The position numbers and the translations under genes were made by a program. A model generated the notes under the pieces. It ran no database searches and had not been told where the DNA came from. It worked only from the letters and a program-made list of their open reading frames with translations. Shown here one piece after another: positions 1 through 9,310 of a stretch of DNA of 64,000 bases. The DNA is taken from NCBI GenBank assembly GCA_964626685.1, contig CAZVJY010000009.1, positions 1 through 64,000 on the forward strand, read 5' to 3'. The DNA is from RGEC01 sp964626685. GTDB lineage: Bacteria > Bacteroidota > Bacteroidia > NS11-12g > UBA955. The number at the start of each line of letters is the position of its first letter. The stretch's first letter is position 1.

Positions 1-36
1 AAAAATAGGGGTTTTTTCTGAAATGGGAAAGAGAAA

Positions 37-1107
37 CTATAAAGACATCACTTCATCTACGGCTTTCAATACCACAGAAGGTTCCAGCGTTTCCATACAG
101 CTCGTTCCATCAACGCAGCTTCCTTTGTAAAAACACTTACAAGCCTTGGCCGGCGATACGATTTTCCCTTTGCCAAACAAATCAAACTCGTGGGGATTGA
201 AGATGTTGTTCATTAGCACAATTTTCTTGCGCAATCCCAGGGTGAGGTGCATGCCCATGGTAACCTGAGTCACTACCAGATCGCATTGGTCTATGAGGTT
301 AATGAATTGCTTGAGTGAATAATGACCGAGATAATCTGCTCCGGATGCTTGCTGTATCTGAACATTGCGTTCATGCTCCTGAGCACCTCCCAGCAACAAT
401 ACACGAAAACCCCTGTTTTGAAGGCTTTTGGCCAGGTCTACCCATTTTTCAATGCTCCACAGCCGTGTGGTCCATCGGTCACCGCAGCCGGTATTCAGTC
501 CAATTATCGGTTTGCTGCGGTCCAGGTTCCACACAAAACCTTTATCTGCGTGGTTATCCAGTAAATAGGGCTCACCGCCATATTCCATACCACACAGTTC
601 AAAAATTTCGGTGCAGTAGTTTTTGGTGTTGGCTTTGCTCACATCATCAAACAGGCCGGTTTTAAATTTGTGGTTGGCCAGTTCATTCACCGGCTGTATG
701 GCTCCGTCTTTCAGTATGTAGCCGAATTTTTCCTTTGCGTTTACCGATTTTAACAGCGCCCCGGCTTCTTTTTCCTTGTCCAGGTTGATGGCTATATCCC
801 AGTCGGTATGCTGAACCTGAAGAACAGCCTCAGTATTCAGTTTCAAGATTTCATGAATTTCGCCGGCAGGCAAAATATCAGGGGAGAGGGTTATCCAGGT
901 AAATTTGGCATTCGGATACAGCGCTTTGTATCGGGTAATCAGCGGTGTGGTGCGGATTACATCGCCTATGGCACCCAGTTTTATGATGAGAATGCGCTTC
1001 TCGATTTTGGTGTATGCCGGACAATCTGAACAGTGATATCCTGATTTTTTGTGAGGCTTGCAGGGGATGTGGCCAAGAAAATGAAGACAGTCCGGTTTGT
1101 AAAACAT
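37..1107 (-). CDS. Glycosyltransferase family 9 (heptosyltransferase-like) with Cys clusters
   Basis: Predicted to transfer a sugar from a nucleotide donor to a surface glycan such as LPS core. The fold is seen in the N-terminal ILIIKLGAIGDVIRTTPLI motif and the later GLNTGCGDRWTTRLWS donor-site region, as in WaaC/WaaF-type GT9 enzymes. Two cysteine clusters frame the enzyme: C7, C16, C26 and C29 at the N terminus, and CKC..C....C near the C terminus. I chose ATG 1107 (MFYKPDC..., 356 aa) over upstream ATG 1149 because a -7 box, TACTTTTG, lies at 1112-1119, so the longer start would precede the promoter. The gene is divergent from the PKD-repeat gene. The acceptor sugar cannot be read from sequence. 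Confidence 0.85.
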   Translation of the reverse strand: MFYKPDCLHFLGHIPCKPHKKSGYHCSDCPAYTKIEKRILIIKLGAIGDVIRTTPLITRYKALYPNAKFTWITLSPDILPAGEIHEILKLNTEAVLQVQHTDWDIAINLDKEKEAGALLKSVNAKEKFGYILKDGAIQPVNELANHKFKTGLFDDVSKANTKNYCTEIFELCGMEYGGEPYLLDNHADKGFVWNLDRSKPIIGLNTGCGDRWTTRLWSIEKWVDLAKSLQNRGFRVLLLGGAQEHERNVQIQQASGADYLGHYSLKQFINLIDQCDLVVTQVTMGMHLTLGLRKKIVLMNNIFNPHEFDLFGKGKIVSPAKACKCFYKGSCVDGTSCMETLEPSVVLKAVDEVMSL

Positions 1108-1111
1108 ACTG

Positions 1112-1119
1112 CAAAAGTA
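1112..1119 (-). promoter_or_regulatory. -7 box TACTTTTG of the GT9 gene
   Basis: This matches TAnnTTTG, the Bacteroidota primary sigma factor -7 consensus. It ends only 4 nt before ATG 1107, so the transcript would have almost no leader. Confidence 0.6.
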
Positions 1120-1173
1120 AGGTATTGTCATTTTCCATGACTTCAGCACAACAAAAGAGGCACAATTCTTGTC

Positions 1174-1181
1174 TATATTTG
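1174..1181 (+). promoter_or_regulatory. -7 box TATATTTG of the PKD-repeat gene
   Basis: A perfect TAnnTTTG match 15 nt before the GTG at 1197. It places transcription start downstream of the alternative ATG 1137, which supports the GTG start. Confidence 0.6.
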
Positions 1182-1196
1182 TGTAAAAGGAAAAAG

Positions 1197-4100
1197 GTGA
1201 GGTTTTCTGTCAAGTGGATCGTGGTTTTTATGCTGACATTATTGTCAGTAATTCCGCTTGCAGCTACACACCTGGTGGGAGGTTATCTCACATACCGTTT
1301 TATCGGTACCAACGGGAGTAGCTCACAATATCGCGTAACCCTGTATGTGTACCGAGATTGTATTAATGACAATACCGACAATGAGGTACCGTTTGACAAA
1401 CAAATAACCTTGTGCGTCTACAATTCGAATCGGTCCTATTTTGATTCCAGAACCATTAATCTTATTCGTTCTCAAAAAGTCAATCCTGTTGGAAATACCA
1501 ATTGTCCTGAAGTGAAAAGTGCTTGTTTGGATCAAGGGATTTATGAAACTACCATCACACTTCCCAACAATAATACAGGTTATCACCTCAAATGGGAGCG
1601 TTGTTGCCGAAACACCCAAAACAACCTGAGGGATGATAATTCCGGAACACCATACCAGGGTCAGACTTATTATGGTTTTATTCCGGCCTCTTCTTTGAGA
1701 AACAGTTCGCCTGTGTTTCAGGATATGCCCATTCCATTCATGTGTGCAAACGATACCACCACCATTCGCAACCGCACCATTGATCCCGACGGAGATTCCC
1801 TCTCATACCGGTTTGTAACACCCTGGCAGGGGGCCTCAGGTACAACACCCATTTTTGATAACTGTCCTTCCACAATGACATCTTTTCCTGCTGTGGAATA
1901 CAGAAGTGGGTTTAGTGCCACTGCTCCTTTCGGTGCAGGTGGTATTGCACAGATTGATGCCTTTAACGGACTCACTACCTATCTGTCACGCAATACAGGT
2001 CGATTTGCTGTGGCGATAGAAGTTACCGAATGGAGAAATGGTATTCCCATATCTACCATCAGGCAGGATTTGCAAATTTTGGTAATCAATTGCAAACCCA
2101 ATAATAAGCCCCGCCTTAGTTATCAGGGAGGCAGCAATAGCTGGTTTGTGGAAGCCGGAGAATTGATTTGCAGGGATGTTACGGCCACAGATGCGGACCC
2201 GCGTGATGTGATTACACTCAAAGCCTACAGTGATATATTCACAGGGTCAAATGGTTTCACCGGCACCAAAGCCACCATTACCCCGGACCCTTCCTCTGGT
2301 GTAAAAACCACCACGGCTAAATTTTGCTGGAAAACAGATTGCGGCCATGCACGTTCTGAACCCTACCGGGTGACTTTTGAAGCGTATGACAACGGCTGTC
2401 CTTCAAAATTTATCAATGAAAACGTTCTTATTTATGTGAGGCCGTTCAGTCCAAGCGAGAATCCCACAGGACCGACTCAGGTTTGTCAAAACACCAAAGG
2501 GGTGCGTTACAATGCAACTTCGCCCGGAGCGGGAAACACCTATTTGTGGCGTGTGACGGGCGGCACAATTCAAGGCGATTCTGTGCTCAATTCGGTACTT
2601 ATTGACTGGGGTTCAGCAACCTCAGGAAGGTTGGAGTTGTTCATCATTAGTAAAAATGGCTGCCGTGTAGGGCCACGAGTATTAAATGTTTCCTTGTCTC
2701 CCTCACCATCCAAACCTAGTGTAACAGGTGCCGATACCGTTTGTCTGAACAGTACATCTTCCTTTAGTACCAATCCTGTTACGGGAATTACCTATCAGTG
2801 GTCTGTGTCGGGTGGTAACATACTTGGCAGTGCTGTTTTGCCGGTGGTAACCGTTCGCTGGAACAACCAGGGTAACGGATGGGTGTCGCTGACAGTTGTA
2901 AATGCTTTAGGTTGTCGCAGTTTACCTGATACGCAATTTGTTTTTGTATCTTTTCCCAATACTCCACCCTTGACAGGGCCGATTTCCGTTTGTCCGAATA
3001 ACAGAAACATAGAATACAGAGTCCTTCCGCCAACCCCCGGGTCCGTTTATCAATGGAGTATTGACGGAGGAATTCAATCAGCCGGCGCAATGGGATCTGT
3101 AATTTTGATTAATTGGGGTGGGTTAGGTAATGGTTTTGTAAATGTCCAGGAAGTAAATAAATTCGGCTGTGTTGGGGATACAGTGAAGTTAAGGGTGGTT
3201 AAAAATCACGCACTGGCCGGACAGTTACCGCAAGGCGATACCAGTCTGTGCGCATTCAGCCAAAATGAAACGTATTCAATTAACCGGATAAACGGAGAAA
3301 CCTATACCTGGATTGTAACAGGCGGTACAATTGTTTCAGGACAAAATACCGCAAAGATTGTTGTGGACTGGGGGGGCACGGGAATAGGCTCCGTAGGTGT
3401 TCAGGCAACTGCTTTTGATTCCGTGTCCGGCTTACCTTGTTTGTCACCTGTCAGGGCGAGATTGGTGAATTTATGGCCTTATCCCAATACCATTCCTATC
3501 AGTGGCAATTTTGATTTTTGCCAGACCCGCACTCAGGTTCAGTTCAGCCTTTCGGGTTTTTTGGGTTCAACCTATGAATGGGAATTAAACGGAATTGCCT
3601 TTTCCGGGCAGGGCAGTAACCGTATATCCTTTTCAGGGGATACGTTTGGAACCTTCACGGTAAGGGTGCGCGAAACCAGTCCCTTTGGTTGTATTGGTCC
3701 CTGGCTGGATACGCAGCTAGTTATTCATCCCAGGCCCAAAACTACAGCCATTGCCGGAAATGATGTAATTTGTTATCCGCGTTTGACAGGCTATATCTAT
3801 GCTGTTAATGGTTTTACTGGAAGCAACTATTCATGGGGTAATACCGGAGGTGTTTTTAATCCGGCACCGGGTGCTTCTGATGCTTCTGTTCGTATAGATT
3901 GGAGTGGGCAGCAAAACAACAGGGTGTGGGTGGTTGAAACCAGCAGTTTCAGCTGTGTGGGCGATACTGTAAGGCGAAATGTGTTTATAGACAATCCAGC
4001 AGTTTTCAGCCGTCTGGTTACAGTTAATCCGCCTCCCGGAGAAGATAAGCCGGTGCAGGTTTATTACACCCTGCTCAATGCGCCCAGATATAATAACACC

Positions 4101-4823
4101 ATCATTATTCAGCGAAAAATAAGGGGAGGTGGCACTTTCGGAACAGTAGGTACGGCAAATCCTTCAGATTCGGTTTTTGAAGATAAATCAGCCATTCCGG
4201 ATAGTTTCAGCTATGAATACCGTGCGGTGATTGTGAATTTGTGTGGTGACAGTATTTACAGCAATTCAAATACCGATGTTTTGTTGAAGGGTAATAAAAC
4301 AGGTCCTTTCAGCATGTCGTTGAACTTTACGGATTACCTGGGCTGGCCCAACGGTGTTGAGCGCTATGAATTGTACAGACTGCTCGAGAATAAAACAGGT
4401 TACAGTCTTTACGGAACGTATTTTTCACCACAATCTGCAACGTTTGACAATGGAAAAGACCACTATGGGCAATATTTCAGGATCAAGGCCATTGAAAACG
4501 GACCTTTGAAAAGAGAATCCTGGAGCAACGACATCCGCGTTTTCTTCGAGCCGGTGGTTTACATTCCCAATGCCTTTAGTCCGGATGCCAATGGTTTAAA
4601 TGAAAAGTTTATTCCTGCCGCTGGCGGTTTAAAAACGTATTCATTTACCATATTTAATCGCTGGGGAGAAAAACTGTTTTTTACAACCAATTCTGAAACC
4701 GGCTGGGATGGAAATTACCTCGGAAAGCCCTGTCCGTCCGGCGTGTATATCTATGTTTGCGAATACACCGATTTCAGGGATAAGGCTTACTCTACCAAAG
4801 GTACGTTGCATTTATTGCGGTAA
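1197..4823 (+). CDS. Large T9SS cargo protein with six PKD/Ig-like repeats and type B C-terminal domain
   Basis: A secreted or surface-attached protein of about 1208 aa. From GTG 1197 it opens with a Sec signal (VRFSVKW then a hydrophobic run ending PLAATH). The next ~350 residues resemble the THLVGG...VTLYVYRDC module common at the N terminus of Bacteroidota surface proteins. Six tandem PKD/Ig-like repeats of about 80 residues follow; each has a conserved Cys, a YxW strand and a (V/I)xW(G/S/N) strand. The last ~85 residues (IPNAFSPDANGLNE, FNRWGEKLF, GWDGNYLGKPCPSGVYIY) form the gliding-motility-associated CHU_C/TIGR04131 domain, which is the type B T9SS signal. An in-frame ATG at 1137 is an alternative start. 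Ligand unknown; probably adhesive. Confidence 0.88.
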   Translation: MRFSVKWIVVFMLTLLSVIPLAATHLVGGYLTYRFIGTNGSSSQYRVTLYVYRDCINDNTDNEVPFDKQITLCVYNSNRSYFDSRTINLIRSQKVNPVGNTNCPEVKSACLDQGIYETTITLPNNNTGYHLKWERCCRNTQNNLRDDNSGTPYQGQTYYGFIPASSLRNSSPVFQDMPIPFMCANDTTTIRNRTIDPDGDSLSYRFVTPWQGASGTTPIFDNCPSTMTSFPAVEYRSGFSATAPFGAGGIAQIDAFNGLTTYLSRNTGRFAVAIEVTEWRNGIPISTIRQDLQILVINCKPNNKPRLSYQGGSNSWFVEAGELICRDVTATDADPRDVITLKAYSDIFTGSNGFTGTKATITPDPSSGVKTTTAKFCWKTDCGHARSEPYRVTFEAYDNGCPSKFINENVLIYVRPFSPSENPTGPTQVCQNTKGVRYNATSPGAGNTYLWRVTGGTIQGDSVLNSVLIDWGSATSGRLELFIISKNGCRVGPRVLNVSLSPSPSKPSVTGADTVCLNSTSSFSTNPVTGITYQWSVSGGNILGSAVLPVVTVRWNNQGNGWVSLTVVNALGCRSLPDTQFVFVSFPNTPPLTGPISVCPNNRNIEYRVLPPTPGSVYQWSIDGGIQSAGAMGSVILINWGGLGNGFVNVQEVNKFGCVGDTVKLRVVKNHALAGQLPQGDTSLCAFSQNETYSINRINGETYTWIVTGGTIVSGQNTAKIVVDWGGTGIGSVGVQATAFDSVSGLPCLSPVRARLVNLWPYPNTIPISGNFDFCQTRTQVQFSLSGFLGSTYEWELNGIAFSGQGSNRISFSGDTFGTFTVRVRETSPFGCIGPWLDTQLVIHPRPKTTAIAGNDVICYPRLTGYIYAVNGFTGSNYSWGNTGGVFNPAPGASDASVRIDWSGQQNNRVWVVETSSFSCVGDTVRRNVFIDNPAVFSRLVTVNPPPGEDKPVQVYYTLLNAPRYNNTIIIQRKIRGGGTFGTVGTANPSDSVFEDKSAIPDSFSYEYRAVIVNLCGDSIYSNSNTDVLLKGNKTGPFSMSLNFTDYLGWPNGVERYELYRLLENKTGYSLYGTYFSPQSATFDNGKDHYGQYFRIKAIENGPLKRESWSNDIRVFFEPVVYIPNAFSPDANGLNEKFIPAAGGLKTYSFTIFNRWGEKLFFTTNSETGWDGNYLGKPCPSGVYIYVCEYTDFRDKAYSTKGTLHLLR

Positions 4824-4863
4824 GTACGTACATTCGTAGTTATATCTTAAAGTATAAAAAACT

Positions 4864-5613
4864 ATGTCAAATCCTATTTTGTCAGAAAAGTCCTTTGAAA
4901 ACGCGCGTCAGGCTTCCGCAGGTATACACAGCGGTGAAGTGATGACCATGAAAGGCACCATCAACAAGTCTATTTTACTGTTTCTTACCCTGCTGGTACC
5001 CGCGGCCTGGATTTGGTGGAAAATGGGCGGCAATCCGGAAACGGCAGAAGGATTGCGTGGATGGATGATTGGCAGCGCTATACTGGGTTTTGTACTCAGC
5101 CTTGTCATTGTATTCAAAAAGAGCTGGGCCCCTGTAATTGCACCAATCTACGCTGCCGTTGAGGGTGTGTTTTTGGGCCTGATTTCCATGGTGTTTGATT
5201 ATATCTATCCAGGTATTGTGATGGAAGCGATTGGTGTAACGCTGCTGGTGTTTGCGGCCATGCTGGTTGCATACAGAACCGGACTGCTGCGTGCAACGCC
5301 CATGTTTACCAAAGTTATTGTAATGGCAACCCTCGGCGTGGCGCTCTTCTATCTGATTAATATGATAGTTACCTGGATAACTGGCAATAACTGGTATGCA
5401 GGCAGCAGCACCCTCTCCATCATCGTTTCAGCGGTGGTGGCAGGTATTGCCGCATTCAACCTGATCCTCGATTTCAACATGATTGAAGAAGGCAGTAAAT
5501 CCGGATTTCCCAAGTATATGGAGTGGTTCTGTGCCTTTGGCCTGATGGTTACCATCGTTTGGCTGTATCTCGAAATCCTGCGTCTGCTGGCAAAACTGCA
5601 AAGCAGGGATTAA
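4864..5613 (+). CDS. Bax inhibitor-1/YccA family inner-membrane protein
   Basis: A 249-aa polytopic membrane protein. A soluble N terminus of about 35 residues precedes roughly seven hydrophobic segments, ending with the WFCAFGLMVTIVWLYLEILRLL helix typical of the bacterial BaxI_1 group. Relatives such as YccA interact with FtsH and TMBIM proteins act as cation leaks, but the role of this bacterial group is not settled. It follows the PKD gene by 40 nt, with only an imperfect TATCTTAA as promoter candidate, and is followed by a strong shared terminator. Confidence 0.85.
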   Translation: MSNPILSEKSFENARQASAGIHSGEVMTMKGTINKSILLFLTLLVPAAWIWWKMGGNPETAEGLRGWMIGSAILGFVLSLVIVFKKSWAPVIAPIYAAVEGVFLGLISMVFDYIYPGIVMEAIGVTLLVFAAMLVAYRTGLLRATPMFTKVIVMATLGVALFYLINMIVTWITGNNWYAGSSTLSIIVSAVVAGIAAFNLILDFNMIEEGSKSGFPKYMEWFCAFGLMVTIVWLYLEILRLLAKLQSRD

Positions 5614-5633
5614 CTTCTGATTCAATGATTTTC

Positions 5634-5664
5634 AAAAGCCGGAGCGTTTGCTTCGGCTTTTTTT
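5634..5664. terminator. Bidirectional intrinsic terminator between the YccA-like gene and murF
   Basis: A 12-bp stem (AAAAGCCGGAGC with GCTTCGGCTTTT, one G-U pair) closes a 4-nt GTTT loop. A/T runs on both sides let it serve both convergent genes. Its T tract runs into the murF stop codon. Confidence 0.85.
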
Positions 5665-6970
5665 ATTCCAGCACAGGCAACAGCATTTCCATTTTCATGC
5701 CGCGGCTGCCTTTCATAAGCACGAATTTTGAAGAAACCGGGTTGCTTTCTATCCAGGATAGGAGTGCATCAGTGCTGTCAAAAGCCAGCGGATAGGAACC
5801 CGTAGCCTGCTTGAATTCCGGGCCGCAAACCATCAGTTCCTTAAAGCCAAGTGAAACGGCCAGATCAAAAATAGCCTTGTGTTCCGATTGCGCATGATCG
5901 CCCAGATCCAGCATGTCGCCCAGCAATACAGCTCCGTCTTTTCCCATTTCCGCAAAGGCTTTTAATGCGGCTTCCATGCTGCTGGGGTTGGCGTTGTATG
6001 CATCCATCCAGATGCTGCGGTTGTTGGTTTTTTTCCATTCACTGCGGTTGTTAGCAGGAACGTAAGCACAGGCAGCGCGTATGCAGGTTTCTATATCACC
6101 GCCAAGGGAAATTCCGGCGGCTATGGCCGCGAGCATGTTGTAGGCATTGTATTTCCCACCGATGGACGCAGTAAAGTGGCCATAACTGCTGCCTTGGAAT
6201 ATAAATTCAATTTCAAGCTGCGGCATGGATTGGTGAATTATCGCCTTTAAATCGGCCTGCGGTGCATCTATCCCATATCCAAAGCTCTTGGTAAACCGTT
6301 TTGACATATTACCCAGCCAGGGGTCGTCCAGGTTTACCAGTGCAAACCCATTGTGCTGAATTAGATTAAGGTACAGCTCGCTTTCTTCGCGGGCTATTCC
6401 TTCCATGTCTTTAAAGCCTTCCAGGTGTTCTTTTCCTACATTGGTAACTATTCCCAGATCCGGTTCAGCAAGGTCGCACAGTACTTTCATCTCGCCCGGA
6501 TGATTGGTGCCCATTTCTACAATACCAACCTTAATTTCATCGGTAAATCCCAATAAAGTAAGGGGTACGCCAATGTGATTATTCAGGTTGCCTGCAGTGG
6601 CTTTGGCTTTCGAAAAAGCATTAACAACGCATAATGTCAATTCCTTGGTGGTGGTTTTGCCATTGCTGCCTCCAATCCCCAGGATTTTAACATGCAATTG
6701 TTTTCGGTGGTAATGTGAAAGGGCTTGCAGTGCCGCAAGTACATCCTCTACCCACAAGTATCGCTCATCCTTGATTACACTTTTGTCGTCCACCACGACC
6801 AAGGCAGCTCCTTTTCGAAGTGCATCTTCAGCAAATAGATTTCCATTGAAATTACCTCCTTTCAGGCAAAAGAAAATACTGCCCTGAATGATATTGCGCG
6901 TATCGGTGCAGACTGTGCTGCCACAGGTAAGGTAATACTGGTGTAATTTTTCGGTACTGATGGGCAACAT
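5663..6970 (-). CDS. murF: UDP-N-acetylmuramoyl-tripeptide--D-alanyl-D-alanine ligase
   Basis: Adds D-Ala-D-Ala to UDP-MurNAc-tripeptide, the last cytoplasmic step of the peptidoglycan precursor. The 435-aa protein has the Mur ligase N-terminal substrate domain, the ATP loop GIGGSNGKTTTKE at residues 98-110, the central EMGTNHPGEM and NVGKEHLEGF motifs, and the C-terminal domain (WMDAYNANPSSM, LGDMLDLGDHA). I chose ATG 6970 rather than 7033 because a -7 box at 6989-6996 lies between them. It works directly after the Ddl reaction encoded at 43.6-46.3 kb. Confidence 0.95.
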   Translation of the reverse strand: MLPISTEKLHQYYLTCGSTVCTDTRNIIQGSIFFCLKGGNFNGNLFAEDALRKGAALVVVDDKSVIKDERYLWVEDVLAALQALSHYHRKQLHVKILGIGGSNGKTTTKELTLCVVNAFSKAKATAGNLNNHIGVPLTLLGFTDEIKVGIVEMGTNHPGEMKVLCDLAEPDLGIVTNVGKEHLEGFKDMEGIAREESELYLNLIQHNGFALVNLDDPWLGNMSKRFTKSFGYGIDAPQADLKAIIHQSMPQLEIEFIFQGSSYGHFTASIGGKYNAYNMLAAIAAGISLGGDIETCIRAACAYVPANNRSEWKKTNNRSIWMDAYNANPSSMEAALKAFAEMGKDGAVLLGDMLDLGDHAQSEHKAIFDLAVSLGFKELMVCGPEFKQATGSYPLAFDSTDALLSWIESNPVSSKFVLMKGSRGMKMEMLLPVLE

Positions 6971-6988
6971 AGGGTAAAAAATAATGGT

Positions 6989-6996
6989 CAAAATTA
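6989..6996 (-). promoter_or_regulatory. -7 box TAATTTTG of murF
   Basis: TAnnTTTG match 18 nt before ATG 6970; it decides against the longer ATG 7033 start. Confidence 0.55.
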
Positions 6997-7018
6997 GGGT
7001 AGCCCATGCCATATTGCT

Positions 7019-7026
7019 TAAATTTG
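7019..7026 (+). promoter_or_regulatory. -7 box TAAATTTG of the FG-GAP gene
   Basis: Perfect TAnnTTTG 7 nt before ATG 7034, divergent from the murF promoter. Confidence 0.6.
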
Positions 7027-7033
7027 AGTTCAC

Positions 7034-9310
7034 ATGTACAGAATCCTGTCCGTTTTTAGTGTTTTTGTAACCTGTCTTTGTTTACAGGCTCAGCCCATTT
7101 CGGGCAGCAAAAATTATTTTCTGTACGATACACTTCCTTTCAGCCTGGGCAGCGGACAGGTTGAAACGCCATTGATGGGTGGATTCAATTCGCCACAGTT
7201 TGTTCATCTGGATGTAAATAATGACGGGGTGTTGGATATAATCGTATTCGACAGGCATGATCAAAGGGTTTTTCCATACATCCGTAAAAATGGAAGGTGG
7301 ATTTATGACAAAAGCTATGAAAAATCAATTCCCCGGCTGAATGATTGGATACGTGTGGCGGATTTGAACAGCGACAACAAACCGGATATATTTACGTTGA
7401 ACAGCATCAGCAATCTGGTTATTTACCTAAATACAACGGCTCCTGGAGACAAAGAACTTACGTTTAGAAATCTGGGCAGTCAGTTTTACCGAAACAAATA
7501 CGACACCAATTTTTTCATTCTCTATAATCCTTTGGGACTAAGCCGACTGGATTTGCCGCACATTGGCGATCTGGATAATGACGGTGATGTGGATATTGTA
7601 TTCTATGATCCATTTAACCGCAGTTATTCCATGTACAGGGATGTTCGTTCGGAAAAAGGCTGGCCTAAGGATACCTATGAGTTTCAGGACATGGATTATT
7701 GTTTCGGCTACTTCAATGAAGGGCTGGATAACAGTTTTATTCTCGGACAATGTCTCTATAAGGAGAAATTAAAGCCACGGCATGTGGGTGGCGCCAGCCT
7801 GCTTATGTTCGATAATGATGAGGACGGAGATTATGAAATGCTGGCTTCCAATGTAGGCTTTAGAAAGATGACCTTGTTGAAAAACGGCAAGACCCAGACC
7901 GGAGGTTATTATGATACCATGGTTCAGGTCGATAGCATTTTTCCTGTGAATACCCGAAGGGCTGCAGATTTTACTTTCCCTTCGGCGTACCTTGCAGATG
8001 TAGATGCTGATGGCATCAGCGATTTATTGGTAGCACCGGCGCCGTCTTTTGACGTAAAGGAAACTGCCAATATATGGTACTACAAAAACTACGGTAAAAA
8101 CAATAAACCTGATTTTCGATTTGTTCAAACAGACTGGCTGACAGATAAAACACTGGATTTGGGGGCGAAAAGTTCAGTTGCGATGTGCGATTACGACAAT
8201 GACGGAGATCAGGATTTGTTTGTGGCAGCGAACGGTGATTTTGAGCTCACCGGAGGAATGAAAGACCGAATAACAGTATTCGAAAACAAGGGAAGCAAGA
8301 GCCTGCCTGATTTTGTTAAGGTCAATGACGATTACTTAAATATTTCACAGAAAGGGATAGCCGACCTGGTTATCAAATTTGGCGATGTAGATGGGGATAA
8401 AGATATTGATTTATACTATGGAGAGCGGTTTGGTAAGGTAGGTTGGTTCAGAAATACAGCCGGTCCCGGGAAGCCGCTAAACCTTTCATTTGCAGAGAGC
8501 GATCTTCTTGAAAATACGGTTAATCCGGGAATGGAGAACGCAGCACCGGCGCTCATCAATTATAACAACGATACATTGCCGGATATGCTTTTGGGGATGT
8601 ATAACGGAAGCGTTGCTCTGTACGTAAATCAGGGGAGCGTGGGAAATCCTTCCTACGTATTAGCCGTTGCAAATGCATGGGGAATGCGCGCCAATGAGTG
8701 GAGCAATGATGTGAATCCTCCCGGATTTTTATCGTTCGGGTATGCCATGCCCGAGGTTGCGGATGTGGATAATGACGGACAGCAGGAAATTTTGCTTGGT
8801 TCACTGCATGGTAAAGTCAGAATGTATAAAACAGCCGGGCGAAGCATTTATGACAGTTTGTCGGCCATTGAAGGATGGTTTTGGCAACGTACAGTAGCAG
8901 ACAGTATTGAGCCTGATCTGGGCAACAGGGTGAACGTGGCTGCAGCAGATCTCAATAACGATTCAATCCCCGAACTACTTTTTGGAAACGGGAGAGGAGG
9001 GATACATTTTGCCAAAATTTCGGCAGCCAAGGTTGCAGGTATTAGAAAAACAGCCCTTCTTGAAATTCCGCTCGTTTTTCCGAATCCGGCATTTGATAAG
9101 GTTACTATTTCCAGAAAAAATATGGCAGAACAATGGACACTGCGGCTGATGGATGCCTCGGGCCGCTTTTGCCGTGAATGGGTTATGTTGCCTGGTGAAA
9201 GGCAGATTAGTGCCAGCATAGCAGGTTTTAGTCCCGGTTTTTACACCATTGGAATTCAAAATGGTGTGCGCAGTGCTGCTGTGCCTCTATATATTGGCAT
9301 CAGACCCTGA
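7034..9310 (+). CDS. FG-GAP/VCBS-repeat secreted protein with T9SS type A C-terminal domain
   Basis: A 758-aa exported protein with a signal peptide (MYRILSVFSVF...LQAQP). It carries about ten calcium-loop motifs of the form DxNxDGxxD, such as DVNNDGVLDI, DLDNDGDVDI, DYDNDGDQDL and DVDNDGQQEI, spread through the chain as in a seven-bladed integrin-like propeller with extra blades. The final ~80 residues (LVFPNPAFDKVTI, LRLMDASGR, SPGFYTIGI) match the Por secretion type A signal, so it is probably exported by T9SS and anchored to A-LPS. Its 3' end overlaps the convergent ABC ATPase gene by 24 bp. The ligand is unknown. Confidence 0.88.
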   Translation: MYRILSVFSVFVTCLCLQAQPISGSKNYFLYDTLPFSLGSGQVETPLMGGFNSPQFVHLDVNNDGVLDIIVFDRHDQRVFPYIRKNGRWIYDKSYEKSIPRLNDWIRVADLNSDNKPDIFTLNSISNLVIYLNTTAPGDKELTFRNLGSQFYRNKYDTNFFILYNPLGLSRLDLPHIGDLDNDGDVDIVFYDPFNRSYSMYRDVRSEKGWPKDTYEFQDMDYCFGYFNEGLDNSFILGQCLYKEKLKPRHVGGASLLMFDNDEDGDYEMLASNVGFRKMTLLKNGKTQTGGYYDTMVQVDSIFPVNTRRAADFTFPSAYLADVDADGISDLLVAPAPSFDVKETANIWYYKNYGKNNKPDFRFVQTDWLTDKTLDLGAKSSVAMCDYDNDGDQDLFVAANGDFELTGGMKDRITVFENKGSKSLPDFVKVNDDYLNISQKGIADLVIKFGDVDGDKDIDLYYGERFGKVGWFRNTAGPGKPLNLSFAESDLLENTVNPGMENAAPALINYNNDTLPDMLLGMYNGSVALYVNQGSVGNPSYVLAVANAWGMRANEWSNDVNPPGFLSFGYAMPEVADVDNDGQQEILLGSLHGKVRMYKTAGRSIYDSLSAIEGWFWQRTVADSIEPDLGNRVNVAAADLNNDSIPELLFGNGRGGIHFAKISAAKVAGIRKTALLEIPLVFPNPAFDKVTISRKNMAEQWTLRLMDASGRFCREWVMLPGERQISASIAGFSPGFYTIGIQNGVRSAAVPLYIGIRP

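Noticed and set aside
1014..1196. Longer N terminus for the PKD-repeat protein (in-frame ATGs at 1014 and 1137).
   Set aside because: It overlaps the divergent GT9 gene and precedes the -7 box at 1174-1181; GTG 1197 begins directly at a good signal peptide.
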